Below, one piece after another: positions 52,163 through 61,342 of a DNA stretch of 64,000 nucleotides. Under the pieces are notes generated by a model that worked only from the letters and a program-made list of their open reading frames with translations, ran no database searches and was not told where the DNA came from. The stretch lies in assembly GCF_018861125.1 (NCBI RefSeq), contig NZ_JAHKQN010000019.1, forward strand, positions 94,820-158,819, written 5' to 3'. Within the stretch, counting starts at the first letter, position 1; each line of letters opens with the position of its first letter. A program made the translations under genes and the position numbers. The DNA is from Cellulophaga baltica. GTDB taxonomy: Bacteria; Bacteroidota; Bacteroidia; Flavobacteriales; Flavobacteriaceae.

Positions 52163-52277
52163 ACATTAATGTTTTATTAAAAAACAGTTTCTGTCGATTA
52201 TAATTGCCGATTGGAAGTTTTCTTAGGTAATCGATAAAATATAGACTTAATTTTACCTTTAGTTTATTGTTAAAATT

Positions 52278-53458
52278 ATGAAAATGAAAGTGAGACCTTA
52301 TTCTTTGGTTTGTATTGGTTTATTATTGTTTAATTCTGTTTTTTCTCAAGAAACAGTCGAGTTAACTAAAAAAGATTCTATTACCTCTAGTTCATGGATG
52401 TTTGGTGTAGGAATAAACATTGTTGATGATTCGAATGATGTTTTTAATGAATTATTTGAATTTGATACTCAATGGAATGTAGTGCCTATCCTTCAAGAAT
52501 AAGTGTAGGTAGGTATTTTAAAAGTGGCTTGGGTCTTGAGGCAATAGCAACTTATAATAAATATAAAGTAGGTAAAACTATTGATGGAATTGTAAATGAA
52601 GTTGAAAAGGATTATTTTGCTATTGATAGTAGATTAAGTTATGATTTAAATAAACTTGTAGGAGAAACAGGTTGGTTTGATCCATATTTGGGAGTAGGTT
52701 TAGGTTTTACTAGAGCGAATAACGCAAGTAGAGGCACAATAAACGGAGTTGTAGGCTTTAGAACCTGGTTCTCTGATAGAATTGGTTTAGATTTTAATTC
52801 ATCTGGAAAATGGGCTATGAATCAATCTGAGGGTGTAACAAATCATTTACAGCACGCTGTTGGTTTTGTATATCAATTTGGTATAGAAAAGGAACTCTCA
52901 AAAAGTGGGGAAGAAAAACTAGCATTAATTGAAGCTATTGAAAAAGAGAATCAAAGAAAAAACGATTCTATTGCTAGTGCAGAAAAAGAAGCTATTTTAC
53001 TAACTGAAAGAATAAAAAGAGAACAAGAGCAAGTAGCGTTAGCTTTGGCGGAAAAAGAGAAGCTAGAAGCTAGAGAGAGAAAAATAAATGATTTACAATC
53101 TAAAATTGATGATTTTGGTGCTATAAATTTTGCTTTAAATAGTTCTAATTTGAATAGGAGTTCAAAAACAGTTTTGTCATTAATTGTTAATTTGTTAAAA
53201 GCGAACCCTACAGTTACAATCAAGTTAGGAGCTTATACGGATTCAAGAGGTACAGATACTTATAATTTAAGCTTGTCTGAAAGAAGAATGCAAAAAACTT
53301 TAGATTATTTGACAATTAATGGAATTGAACAAGAGCGAATAATTTCAAATTCTTATGGAGAAAAAGGACTTTTAAATAATTGTATAGATGGTGTATATTG
53401 TACTGAATCTGAACATAAAATTAATAGAAGAATAGATATAGTTATAAATAATTTCTAA
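52278..53458 (+). pseudogene. OmpA-family outer-membrane protein gene split by a frameshift
   Basis: The first frame (52278-52502) encodes a signal peptide (ends VFSQ) and the start of an OmpA-type barrel up to FEFDTQWNVVP, then runs to a stop. The second frame (52472-53458) continues the same barrel at YPSRISVGRYFKSGLGLE, followed by a coiled coil (about 475 to 600 bases in; EKEAILLTERIKREQEQ) and a C-terminal OmpA peptidoglycan-binding domain (INFALNSSNLN, GAYTDSRGTDTYN, NRRIDIVI). The two parts join if the frame slips by -1 at about 52487 (one base appears missing in GTGCCTATCC). It may be a real pseudogene, a sequencing error or phase-variable gene. No long homopolymer is present at the site. 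Confidence 0.82.
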
Positions 53459-53493
53459 ATATTAATAATACTCAACCAAAGTAAATTATATTA

Positions 53494-54948
53494 ATGCTTT
53501 TTAACTCAGTTGATTTCGCTGTTTTTTTACCAGTAGTATTTGTATTATACTGGTTTGTTTTTAAAAATAAATTAAAAGCTCAAAATCTTTTAATTTTAAC
53601 TGCGAGTTATTTTTTTTACGGCTTATGGGATTGGAGGTTTCTATTTTTGATTCTAGCAAGTACTATTGTTGATTTTTTTGTTGGAATATTTATTAATAAA
53701 TATGAAAGTAAAGCTAATAAAGCAAAGCTTTGGTTGTTGGTTAGTATTATTTTCAATTTATCTTTATTAGGCTTTTTTAAGTATTACAACTTTTTTGTAG
53801 GCTCGTTTATTGAAATGTTTCAATTCTTTGGATATGCGATTAAGAGTACATGGACTTTAAATATAATACTTCCTGTTGGTATTTCTTTTTATACTTTTCA
53901 AACAATGTCTTATTCTTTAGATATTTATTATAAGAGATTAAGGCCTACAAGTAATTTTTTAAATTTTGCAGCTTTTGTCAGTTTTTTTCCTCAACTGGTA
54001 GCTGGTCCAATTGAAAGAGCATCTAACTTGTTAATACAAATTGAAAATAAGAGATCATTTAATTATAATCAAATTGTAAGTGGATTGAAATTAATACTCT
54101 GGGGTTTGTTTAAAAAACTTGTAATAGCTGATGCATTAGCTCCAATTGTAGATGATGTTTTTAATAATTATAACACCTATTCCGCATCTACTTTAATATT
54201 AGGTGTAACATTATTTAGTTTTCAAGTATATGGAGATTTTAGTGGATATTCTGATATTGCTATTGGTACTTCAAAACTATTTGGTTTTGAATTGATGTCT
54301 AATTTTAAATTTCCTAATTTTTCAAGAAATGTCGCGGAATATTGGCAACGTTGGCATATATCTCTTTCAACCTGGTTTAGACATTATATTTATATTCCTT
54401 TGGGAGGGTCAAGAAAGAGCAAACTAGTATCAATAAGAAATATTAGTATTGTCTTTTTGGTAAGTGGTTTTTGGCATGGTGCAAATTGGACTTTTATTTT
54501 TTGGGGAGCTTTTCATGCAGTAGCTTTTATACCTGTTTTTTTATTAGGTAGAAATGCAGTTTATAAGAACACTGTAATTGCCCAAAATTCATATTTACCA
54601 TCAATTAAAGAAGTTTTTCAAGTGTTCGTAACATTTGCTATCGTAACGTTTTCAAGAATATTTTTTAGATCAGAGTCAATTACCGCTTCTTTTAATTTTA
54701 TAAAACAGATAGCAACTAATTTTCATTTTGAAAACTATAATCATCCTTTAGGTTATAGAATGATTGATTATTATATATTAATACTGGTTTTTGTAGTATA
54801 TGAGTTTATCATTCGAAAAGATGAGAGAAACCCATTTAAATTTAAATCTAAAATAGTTCGTTTTTTAATTTACACAGTCATTATTTTTACAATTTTATTA
54901 TTTTTTGATGATGGTGTTGATAGATCTTTTATATACTTCCAATTTTAA
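53494..54948 (+). CDS. MBOAT-family membrane O-acyltransferase (AlgI/DltB-like)
   Basis: A 484-residue polytopic protein of the membrane-bound O-acyltransferase family. About ten membrane segments are visible. Family signatures: FFKYYNFF and LPVGISFYTFQTMSYSLD near the N-terminal third, FPQLVAGPIER, EYWQRWHISLSTWFRHYIY, and the catalytic histidine H328 in SGFWHGANWTFIFWG. MBOAT proteins pull acyl or aminoacyl groups from the cytosol across the membrane onto a glycan: AlgI acetylates alginate and DltB moves D-alanine. Here an SGNH-type partner follows 5 bases downstream, matching the AlgI/AlgJ or DltB/DltD pairing. The donor may be acetyl-CoA or the carrier protein encoded nearby. Confidence 0.9.
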   Translation: MLFNSVDFAVFLPVVFVLYWFVFKNKLKAQNLLILTASYFFYGLWDWRFLFLILASTIVDFFVGIFINKYESKANKAKLWLLVSIIFNLSLLGFFKYYNFFVGSFIEMFQFFGYAIKSTWTLNIILPVGISFYTFQTMSYSLDIYYKRLRPTSNFLNFAAFVSFFPQLVAGPIERASNLLIQIENKRSFNYNQIVSGLKLILWGLFKKLVIADALAPIVDDVFNNYNTYSASTLILGVTLFSFQVYGDFSGYSDIAIGTSKLFGFELMSNFKFPNFSRNVAEYWQRWHISLSTWFRHYIYIPLGGSRKSKLVSIRNISIVFLVSGFWHGANWTFIFWGAFHAVAFIPVFLLGRNAVYKNTVIAQNSYLPSIKEVFQVFVTFAIVTFSRIFFRSESITASFNFIKQIATNFHFENYNHPLGYRMIDYYILILVFVVYEFIIRKDERNPFKFKSKIVRFLIYTVIIFTILLFFDDGVDRSFIYFQF

Positions 54949-54953
54949 AATAT

Positions 54954-55907
54954 ATGAAAAAGCTTATATTAAAATTTGCATTATATTTTATATTAATCCT
55001 ACTTGCTTTAGAGGTTTTAGTTAGAGTTTTTCATTTAGCAAAAGACACACCAAGTCGGTATGTAGATGAATTTGAAGTTGAAAAGTGGAAGCCTAATCAA
55101 GAAGGTTTTTCAGTAACAGGTAATAGGAGGCAAAACTTCTCAGAGTTTCATATAAATGATAAAGGTTTTAATTCATATAGAGAATTTAAACCAACAAAAG
55201 AGGGTTACGAAATTGCTTTAGTTGGAGACTCATTTATTGAAGGATTTCATCAGAATTACTACAATTCTATAGGCAAGAAAATTGAAACGATTTTTAAAGA
55301 TACAGTGTCTGTTTATGAATATGGTTATGCTGGTTATGATTTTGCAGATCAATTACATTTAATTAATAAGTATTCAAGGGATTTTGAAAATATTGATTTA
55401 GTTATTTTGGGACTTAAGTTTACTAATGATTTAGATAGATCAAAGTATGAAGTTATGACCTCACGTTTAGCCTTAGAATCACCTTTAAATAGAAGTTTAA
55501 AAAAAATTAAACTTCTCGTTTATCTAAAAAATATTGGAGCATTAAACCCAATTACAAAATTTTTTAGTAACATTAAAGAAAGTTTACTTGTCAAAAGAAA
55601 TACAAATAAAAAAGAAAAAGATAGCACAGATCATATTGAAGATATAAATAAAAAGATAGATAACTTTAAATCTCTAATTGACCTATATGGTTTTGATAAA
55701 TCAAACTATTATTTGTTGATTGAAGAAAATAAAACACCACAGCAATTTCTAAAATATTTGACAGATAATAAATTTAAATACATACCTATTGGTGAAAAAT
55801 TAAATAGTTCTTCTAAAAATACAACGTTAATTTACGATAAGCATTGGAATAATAATGGTAGAGAAATTGTAGCTAATGAAATATCAAAAGTTGTTAAAAA
55901 ATTATAG
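54954..55907 (+). CDS. SGNH-hydrolase-like partner of the MBOAT
   Basis: A 317-residue protein with one N-terminal membrane helix (about 7-26), the rest facing the periplasm. The nucleophile serine is S93 in ALVGDSFIEGF and the catalytic pair is D295 and H297 in YDKHWNNNG, the arrangement of SGNH hydrolases such as AlgJ/AlgX and DltD. The glycine and asparagine oxyanion residues are less clear. It likely takes the acyl group delivered by the MBOAT and transfers it to the polysaccharide in the periplasm. Its 3' end overlaps the convergent FemAB-like gene by 6 bases. Confidence 0.82.
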   Translation: MKKLILKFALYFILILLALEVLVRVFHLAKDTPSRYVDEFEVEKWKPNQEGFSVTGNRRQNFSEFHINDKGFNSYREFKPTKEGYEIALVGDSFIEGFHQNYYNSIGKKIETIFKDTVSVYEYGYAGYDFADQLHLINKYSRDFENIDLVILGLKFTNDLDRSKYEVMTSRLALESPLNRSLKKIKLLVYLKNIGALNPITKFFSNIKESLLVKRNTNKKEKDSTDHIEDINKKIDNFKSLIDLYGFDKSNYYLLIEENKTPQQFLKYLTDNKFKYIPIGEKLNSSSKNTTLIYDKHWNNNGREIVANEISKVVKKL

Positions 55908-56930
55908 TCTATATAGTGGAAAAAAATCAGAATCAGTAGTTTTACCTTTACTTAATTCATTATAAACTTCAGGGTTAACAATTTTTCTTCCAGTGTAATA
56001 AATAACATCTTCATCTTTATGAAAAAATGTTTTTTTGTATTTATATAAGTTGTCTCCATTTTTTCTTCCACCACCTAAAACATAATATTTAAAGCCATTT
56101 ACTCTGGCCCAGTTTAAAGCCTCAATTTTTAGAAAATCGTTTGGTCTACATTCAAAATAATTAGAATCAGTTCCGCCTAAAAAAGAATATAATGTGTCAT
56201 CTGATTTTAATATTAACTCTACAGAAATAGGGGTGTTGTCTTTTAAGATTATAATAAGTATTCTGTTTTCTGTATTGTTTTTTATAAAGTCAAAAAAATA
56301 ATTAAAAGTGTAAAAATATTGATCAGTTGCCTGGTTACGTTTCATTGTATCAATATAAATATTGTAAAAAGACTGTATAGTCTCTTCACTAATCTCACCT
56401 TCGTGAATTTCGCTAACTAAATTATATTCTTGAGCTTTTCTATAATTATTTCGAACTTTAGATTTAAAATTATCCCATTGTTTTTGGGGTTCGTTTAAAA
56501 TTATGCCTCTAACATTGTTTAAAGTAGCGTTGGTAGCTCCGCCATAATTTTTGTGATTGCCTTCAAGATTAAAACGTATAAATTCTGATACAACATTATT
56601 TTTTAAATACCATTCCTTTACGTTGCTCCAAAATTCTTGTAATATAAAATCTTCTGTACCTTTTGAAAACAATGGTCCGCTATAACCATAAGGACTAATT
56701 ACATCAAAATAGCTTGGTTTATCTTCAATTTTTCTTAGGTAAAAAGGCATTAAAACCTTTGGTTGGTTATCAACTTCAAATAAAAAGTAATATAATTGAT
56801 AATCTGTTTTAATTGCTAATAATTCAATTTTAAAAAAAGGATTATATGAATTAATTTCACTTACATAACTGCTATAGTTTTCTTTGTCTTGATCACTATT
56901 TATTTTGTTTGTAATTAAATTAAATCTCAT
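55902..56930 (-). CDS. FemAB/FemX-like aminoacyl or acyl transferase
   Basis: A 342-residue cytosolic protein of the GNAT-fold FemAB superfamily. The C-terminal half contains the family-typical YSFLGGTDSNYFECRPNDFL and YYVLGGGRKNGDNLYKYKKTF segments, the latter being the aminoacyl-acceptor hallmark. FemAB proteins use aminoacyl-tRNA to build wall bridges, and related GNAT-fold members use acyl-carrier or CoA donors. It begins 8 bases after the carrier-protein stop, so the donor here is plausibly aminoacyl-ACP. The acceptor is presumably an amino-sugar unit of the local polysaccharide. Confidence 0.78.
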   Translation of the reverse strand: MRFNLITNKINSDQDKENYSSYVSEINSYNPFFKIELLAIKTDYQLYYFLFEVDNQPKVLMPFYLRKIEDKPSYFDVISPYGYSGPLFSKGTEDFILQEFWSNVKEWYLKNNVVSEFIRFNLEGNHKNYGGATNATLNNVRGIILNEPQKQWDNFKSKVRNNYRKAQEYNLVSEIHEGEISEETIQSFYNIYIDTMKRNQATDQYFYTFNYFFDFIKNNTENRILIIILKDNTPISVELILKSDDTLYSFLGGTDSNYFECRPNDFLKIEALNWARVNGFKYYVLGGGRKNGDNLYKYKKTFFHKDEDVIYYTGRKIVNPEVYNELSKGKTTDSDFFPLYRL

Positions 56931-56938
56931 TATTTACA

Positions 56939-57184
56939 CTAATTTTTTTGTTCAGAGTGAATTAAAGTAACTAAATCTGATATGTTTTCTAAATTCATTA
57001 AATCTAATAATTTAAATTTAATGTTCAATTCGTTTTCTACTTCATTAATAATCATCATATGTGTGATTGAATCCCAACCATCTATATCATTTGCAGTTGT
57101 GTTTAAATTTAATTCGATAGAATCACGTTCTAATACTTGAGTGAAAATTTTTGTTAATTGATTTATAGTTTGTTCCGTGTCCAT
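56939..57184 (-). CDS. Acyl/aminoacyl carrier protein (DltC-like)
   Basis: An 81-residue helical protein with the phosphopantetheine attachment serine at S39 in DGWDSITHMMI, matching the (D/E)xWDS(L/I) pattern of carrier proteins. The region is acidic (low pI). It starts 4 bases after the stop of the adenylating enzyme and 8 bases before the FemAB-like gene, so the three form a single translationally linked unit. It would carry the activated amino acid or acyl group as a thioester. Confidence 0.9.
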   Translation of the reverse strand: MDTEQTINQLTKIFTQVLERDSIELNLNTTANDIDGWDSITHMMIINEVENELNIKFKLLDLMNLENISDLVTLIHSEQKN

Positions 57185-57188
57185 ATCT

Positions 57189-58676
57189 TTAAAAAAGTGA
57201 TTTTAGTTTATTGTTATCTATTTTACCGTTTGAATTATATAATAATTCTTTTACAAATTTTATTTTTGTAGGTATCATATAACTGGGCAACTTTGTTTTT
57301 AGATAGTTTATTAATTTTTTTGTATCAAATTCTTCATTAGCAATTATAAGTGCAAGTTCAGTTTCATTATTCTTGTTGATTATATCTATAACAGAAATAT
57401 TGTTATTTTTTAAGAAATTTTTTGAATGATGTTCTATCTCGCCCAATTCTACTCTGTAACCTCCTATTTTTATTTGAAAATCTTTTCTACCAATAAAAAT
57501 TAAAGTTTCATCATCTTTTTTAATGCATAGGTCTCCAGTTTTATAAAACTTCAAATTAAAACCTTCATAATCATACATGATGAACGATGATTTATTTTTT
57601 TTAGTATTATTTAAATAACCAACGGTTACCTGGTTTCCAGATACACACAATTCACCTTCAACTCCGTTTTTGACAATTTTATTATTAGTATCAAGAATTA
57701 TAGTTTTGATACCTTTTAGTGGTTTTCCTATCGCAACAATACCATTTTTTGATATTTGATTTTGATAATCATTAAAATCATAATAAGTAGAAGTTACAGT
57801 GTTTTCTGTCGGTCCATATGAATTATATATTTTAGCGTTTGGCACACACTTTTTCCACTCTTCAACTAAATTTAAAGGTAAGGGTGCAGCTCCAAAACAT
57901 GAATACCTAACGGTCTTAAAGTTCATTTCACCAAAATATGGTTTTAGATAATTAATTATTGAAGGAACCATTATCAAATAATTAAGCTGGTATATATTTA
58001 TTAATTTATATATATACATATATTTTATTTGGTCCTTAGGAAGGGTGTAAACGCAAGCTCCATTTAATAATGGGTATAGAAACGTAACTATTGAATAGTC
58101 AAAAGTTAAATCAAACATTTGTAAACATTTATCTGTAGGATAAATATCATGTCTTTCGTCAAATTTCATTGCTGAAAATAACGAATTCAAATTTTTCAGA
58201 TCTATTGGTACTCCTTTGGGAAGTCCAGTTGACCCAGATGTGAAAATTGTATATAATAAATTAGATTCATCTATTATATATGGTTTAAATTTAATTAACT
58301 CGTTGCTGTTAATATTTGAACTTAATACAGAAAAGTTTTCAATATAATTTTCTTCTGAATGTGATGAAAACAAAAAATTAATTGATGTTGATTCAAAAAT
58401 ATATGAATTTCTTTCAATTGGAGAACTTACACTTACAGGTATGTATGATTTGCCTTCAAACCATAGCGCAATAATTGTTGCATATGTTTCAATATCGTTA
58501 TAATCAAACAAACCACATATCTGCTCTTGGTCTGGAATATTTTTTTGTATGATATCTCTAATTTGAGATACTTTTATAAAAAGCTGATTATAGGTGTAAT
58601 TTATATCATTAATACAGAAGGCATTATTATTTTTATACTTTTTAAAATTGTATTCTAATTTCTTTAATACGTTCAT
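57189..58676 (-). CDS. Amino-acid adenylating enzyme (DltA/NRPS-A-like)
   Basis: A 495-residue adenylate-forming enzyme. Core motifs: A3 TSGSTGLPKGV (146-156), A5 NSYGPTENT (about 285-293), A7 FYKTGDL, A8 GRKDFQIKIGGYRVELGEIE and the catalytic lysine K485 in NSNGKID. The amino-binding aspartate of NRPS domains corresponds to D193 in the TFDYSIVTFLYPL segment, so an amino acid substrate is likely rather than a fatty acid. It would load the adjacent carrier protein using ATP. In DltA the product is D-alanyl-DltC, and this protein is similar in length and motif order, but the specificity pocket cannot be assigned by eye. Intergenic gaps on both sides are short (12 and 4 bases). Confidence 0.88.
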   Translation of the reverse strand: MNVLKKLEYNFKKYKNNNAFCINDINYTYNQLFIKVSQIRDIIQKNIPDQEQICGLFDYNDIETYATIIALWFEGKSYIPVSVSSPIERNSYIFESTSINFLFSSHSEENYIENFSVLSSNINSNELIKFKPYIIDESNLLYTIFTSGSTGLPKGVPIDLKNLNSLFSAMKFDERHDIYPTDKCLQMFDLTFDYSIVTFLYPLLNGACVYTLPKDQIKYMYIYKLINIYQLNYLIMVPSIINYLKPYFGEMNFKTVRYSCFGAAPLPLNLVEEWKKCVPNAKIYNSYGPTENTVTSTYYDFNDYQNQISKNGIVAIGKPLKGIKTIILDTNNKIVKNGVEGELCVSGNQVTVGYLNNTKKNKSSFIMYDYEGFNLKFYKTGDLCIKKDDETLIFIGRKDFQIKIGGYRVELGEIEHHSKNFLKNNNISVIDIINKNNETELALIIANEEFDTKKLINYLKTKLPSYMIPTKIKFVKELLYNSNGKIDNNKLKSLF

Positions 58677-58688
58677 GTTTTATATTAA

Positions 58689-59792
58689 TTATAAAAAGAA
58701 ACCTTCGTGTTCTTGTAGTTTAATTGAAGTAAAATCTTCATTTATACTGTTATGAGCATAAGAATATAATTTTCTTTTATTAGCTAAAATGTACTTGTAG
58801 TTTTTTTGTATTTCATCAGCTAATAAAGCATTATCTGTTTGAATAAATGTAGTGTTCGTGTTAATGAAATTCTCCATTAAAGCACTTAAGCACAGTTCAA
58901 ATTTTGTTTCGCTTACACATTCAAAGTATCGTATGATAAATTTTCGATCTTTTATTAAAGCAGAAATAAATCCAATTTCATTTTCATTATGAATAATAAA
59001 AAAATTTAAATTATAAATTAATTTAGATGTACTATCAAGTAAACAAGAATTTTCATTCTTTTTACTCATAGTCGTAATAGTATATTGATTATTACAAATT
59101 TGCCAATTAAAATAATCTAAACTCTTAATTGTGTCTTTATTATTAATTATTTGTTGAATAGTACTCCAATCATCGTTATTGATTTGACTGAAATAATTAT
59201 ATTTAATTTCCTTGTTTTTTTTGGGTAATTTTATTTTGTTTATTTTTTTTAATAGAGCATAACTAACATTGTCAAAAAAAGACATAATTCCCGATAATTT
59301 TTTTAGAAAAGGGAATTTTCCACTTATTAAATTAGAATCTAGGCTGAAAATGATAATATATCTTGTTCTCTCTGAAAATTTTTTGAAAGGCTGTTTTTCA
59401 TAAAATTCTTCTACTTCTTTACCTAAATATTTTATTAACACCTTGTTTTTAGCTGCATTCAATGCTGTGTTCAAAACATATGTTGGCAATATGGTATTTT
59501 TATGCGAATTTGCTACCCACCATCTATTAGTCCAATAAATTTTGTGTTTTTTATTATTTAAATTAATAAAATCTGGTACTAAACCTACAAAAGAAACTAA
59601 CTCTTGGTTCTCAGTAGCAATTACGGCACAGATATCATCATCCGATATTAATGGGTTTTTAGTTAACCAAGTAGCTTTACTTTTTGAAAAAGGATAGTAA
59701 CCATTTTTAAAACTCCATAAAGAATTGTTATTTAAATATTCAACAAGATTCTTTTTAGTAATAGTATTAATTTCTAATGGTTCTTTTTTCAT
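58689..59792 (-). CDS. GNAT-like acyltransferase of the decoration locus
   Basis: A 367-residue protein with no signal peptide. The first third resembles the N-terminal domain of FemAB/GNAT-type proteins found beside sugar transferases (ENQELVSFVGLVPDFI, then YWTNRWWVANSHKNT). There is no clear acetyl-CoA pyrophosphate loop (R/QxxGxG/A), so it is not a canonical N-acetyltransferase. The position, between the sugar transferase and the adenylating enzyme, suggests a role in modifying the glycan. Its actual reaction is unknown. Confidence 0.5.
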   Translation of the reverse strand: MKKEPLEINTITKKNLVEYLNNNSLWSFKNGYYPFSKSKATWLTKNPLISDDDICAVIATENQELVSFVGLVPDFINLNNKKHKIYWTNRWWVANSHKNTILPTYVLNTALNAAKNKVLIKYLGKEVEEFYEKQPFKKFSERTRYIIIFSLDSNLISGKFPFLKKLSGIMSFFDNVSYALLKKINKIKLPKKNKEIKYNYFSQINNDDWSTIQQIINNKDTIKSLDYFNWQICNNQYTITTMSKKNENSCLLDSTSKLIYNLNFFIIHNENEIGFISALIKDRKFIIRYFECVSETKFELCLSALMENFINTNTTFIQTDNALLADEIQKNYKYILANKRKLYSYAHNSINEDFTSIKLQEHEGFFL

Positions 59793-59834
59793 CTAAGGTA
59801 TTAAATTGGGTTTGTTTGATTTGAAATAAAGTAG

Positions 59835-61208
59835 CTACAAACCTCTTGAAAAAAGTACTGTTGTGGCTGTTTTAAATATAATTCTAAAATCTAAGGTTAT
59901 TGATTTATTTTTAATATAGAATAAATCAAATTCTAGTTTTCTGATTGAGTCTTCTAAGTTTTCCCCGTATTTGTACATTACTTGAGCCCATCCAGTTATA
60001 CCGGGTTTAATAAAATGTCTTATATTATAAAAAGGGGTTATCTCGTTTAATTGGTTTACAAAAACAGCTCTTTCTGGTCTTGGTCCAATGAATTTCATGT
60101 CACCTTTAATTACTGCTAAAATTTGTGGGAGTTCATCTATTCTGAACATTCTTAAAATTCGCCCAAAAGGTGTAATTCTAGTGTCATTTTTCACAGCCAT
60201 TTTAGCTCCTGTTTTTTCAGCTTCAATAACCATTGATCTAAATTTATATATATCAAATTCTTTTCCATATTGTCCCACTCTTTTTTGTGTGTAAAATAAT
60301 GGTCCTTTATTGAAAAATAAGTTTAAAAACCACACAAAAGGAGTGACTAAAAAGAATACAATACCAACTGTAATCGATAATATTAAATTAATAAAAAAGC
60401 TACTAATAGTGTGTAAGTATCTAATTTTCCTATTTTGAAGTTGTAATATTTCATAAAAACTATCATTATGCCATTTAATTGGTAATGCCTCATAATTATT
60501 TTCATAAAATGATGTATACGTAATTACTTCTTTGCCGGACAAAATTGTGGAAAGCATGCAATTTTTAATTTCAGGACTAATTTTATTGTAGTTTTTAACA
60601 TTTATAACCCAAGCGTCATAAGTGTCAATATTTTTTAATAAAGTATCATTAAAATAAGATTCTTTGCTTGATAGAAATAATTTTTCTTTTACCTCGTAAA
60701 AAGTGTTTTTATTGTCTTTACCATTAATTGATTCAACATCTTCTTTTAAACTTTCTTTTGAGTTTTTATCATAAATATAAAGTACGTTTTTTACTGGAGG
60801 CAAAAATTTAAAAACATTATCAAATAAATAACGCCATGCAATTATAATTGACGGTGTTCCTGCATAAAAAATTAATATATTAACTCTATTAATATAAGGG
60901 TTGAAATAAAATAAGCCAACAAAAAAGATTATAATAACAAATAATAGAGAGATAGCTATAGACCTTGATAACATTTTTATGCTAAAAACGGATAGTTTTT
61001 CAAAACTATATGAGTTTAAAACGTAGGCTAACATTAAATATAAAATCAAACCTAATGTGTAAAATGTAATTGTTTTAACTGATAATATTTCATGAATTTG
61101 AAAAGCACAATGTATAAAGTAATATAGTGATAAGAGAACCATGATAATATCTCCTATTACTAAAATAAACTTTCTTTCAAGTATATTAAACTTAAATCTT
61201 GTAGACAT
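59835..61208 (-). CDS. Polyprenyl glycosylphosphotransferase (WbaP/WcaJ-type sugar transferase)
   Basis: A 457-residue membrane phosphoglycosyl transferase. The N-terminal half (1-150) has four or five hydrophobic segments, then a soluble CoA-binding-like linker; a further membrane segment lies near 275-295. The catalytic bacterial sugar transferase domain starts near 300: QKRVGQYGKEFDIYKFRSM, RIDELPQILAVIKGDMKFIGPRPE and KPGITGWAQVMYKYG. It transfers a sugar-1-phosphate to undecaprenyl phosphate, starting a repeat unit for a capsule, exopolysaccharide or glycan. The sugar nucleotide is unknown. It is followed by the GNAT-like gene after 42 bases. Confidence 0.92.
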   Translation of the reverse strand: MSTRFKFNILERKFILVIGDIIMVLLSLYYFIHCAFQIHEILSVKTITFYTLGLILYLMLAYVLNSYSFEKLSVFSIKMLSRSIAISLLFVIIIFFVGLFYFNPYINRVNILIFYAGTPSIIIAWRYLFDNVFKFLPPVKNVLYIYDKNSKESLKEDVESINGKDNKNTFYEVKEKLFLSSKESYFNDTLLKNIDTYDAWVINVKNYNKISPEIKNCMLSTILSGKEVITYTSFYENNYEALPIKWHNDSFYEILQLQNRKIRYLHTISSFFINLILSITVGIVFFLVTPFVWFLNLFFNKGPLFYTQKRVGQYGKEFDIYKFRSMVIEAEKTGAKMAVKNDTRITPFGRILRMFRIDELPQILAVIKGDMKFIGPRPERAVFVNQLNEITPFYNIRHFIKPGITGWAQVMYKYGENLEDSIRKLEFDLFYIKNKSITLDFRIIFKTATTVLFSRGL

Positions 61209-61342
61209 TTTAATGTGTTAAATAATGGTTAATGGACTATAGTTTTTTTTCAAAGATGATTATAATAATATTAATTAGAATAATCATTTTTTAAAAACTA
61301 GATGAAATAAGTGTTTTATTAGATATTAGTTGTGAATATCGG

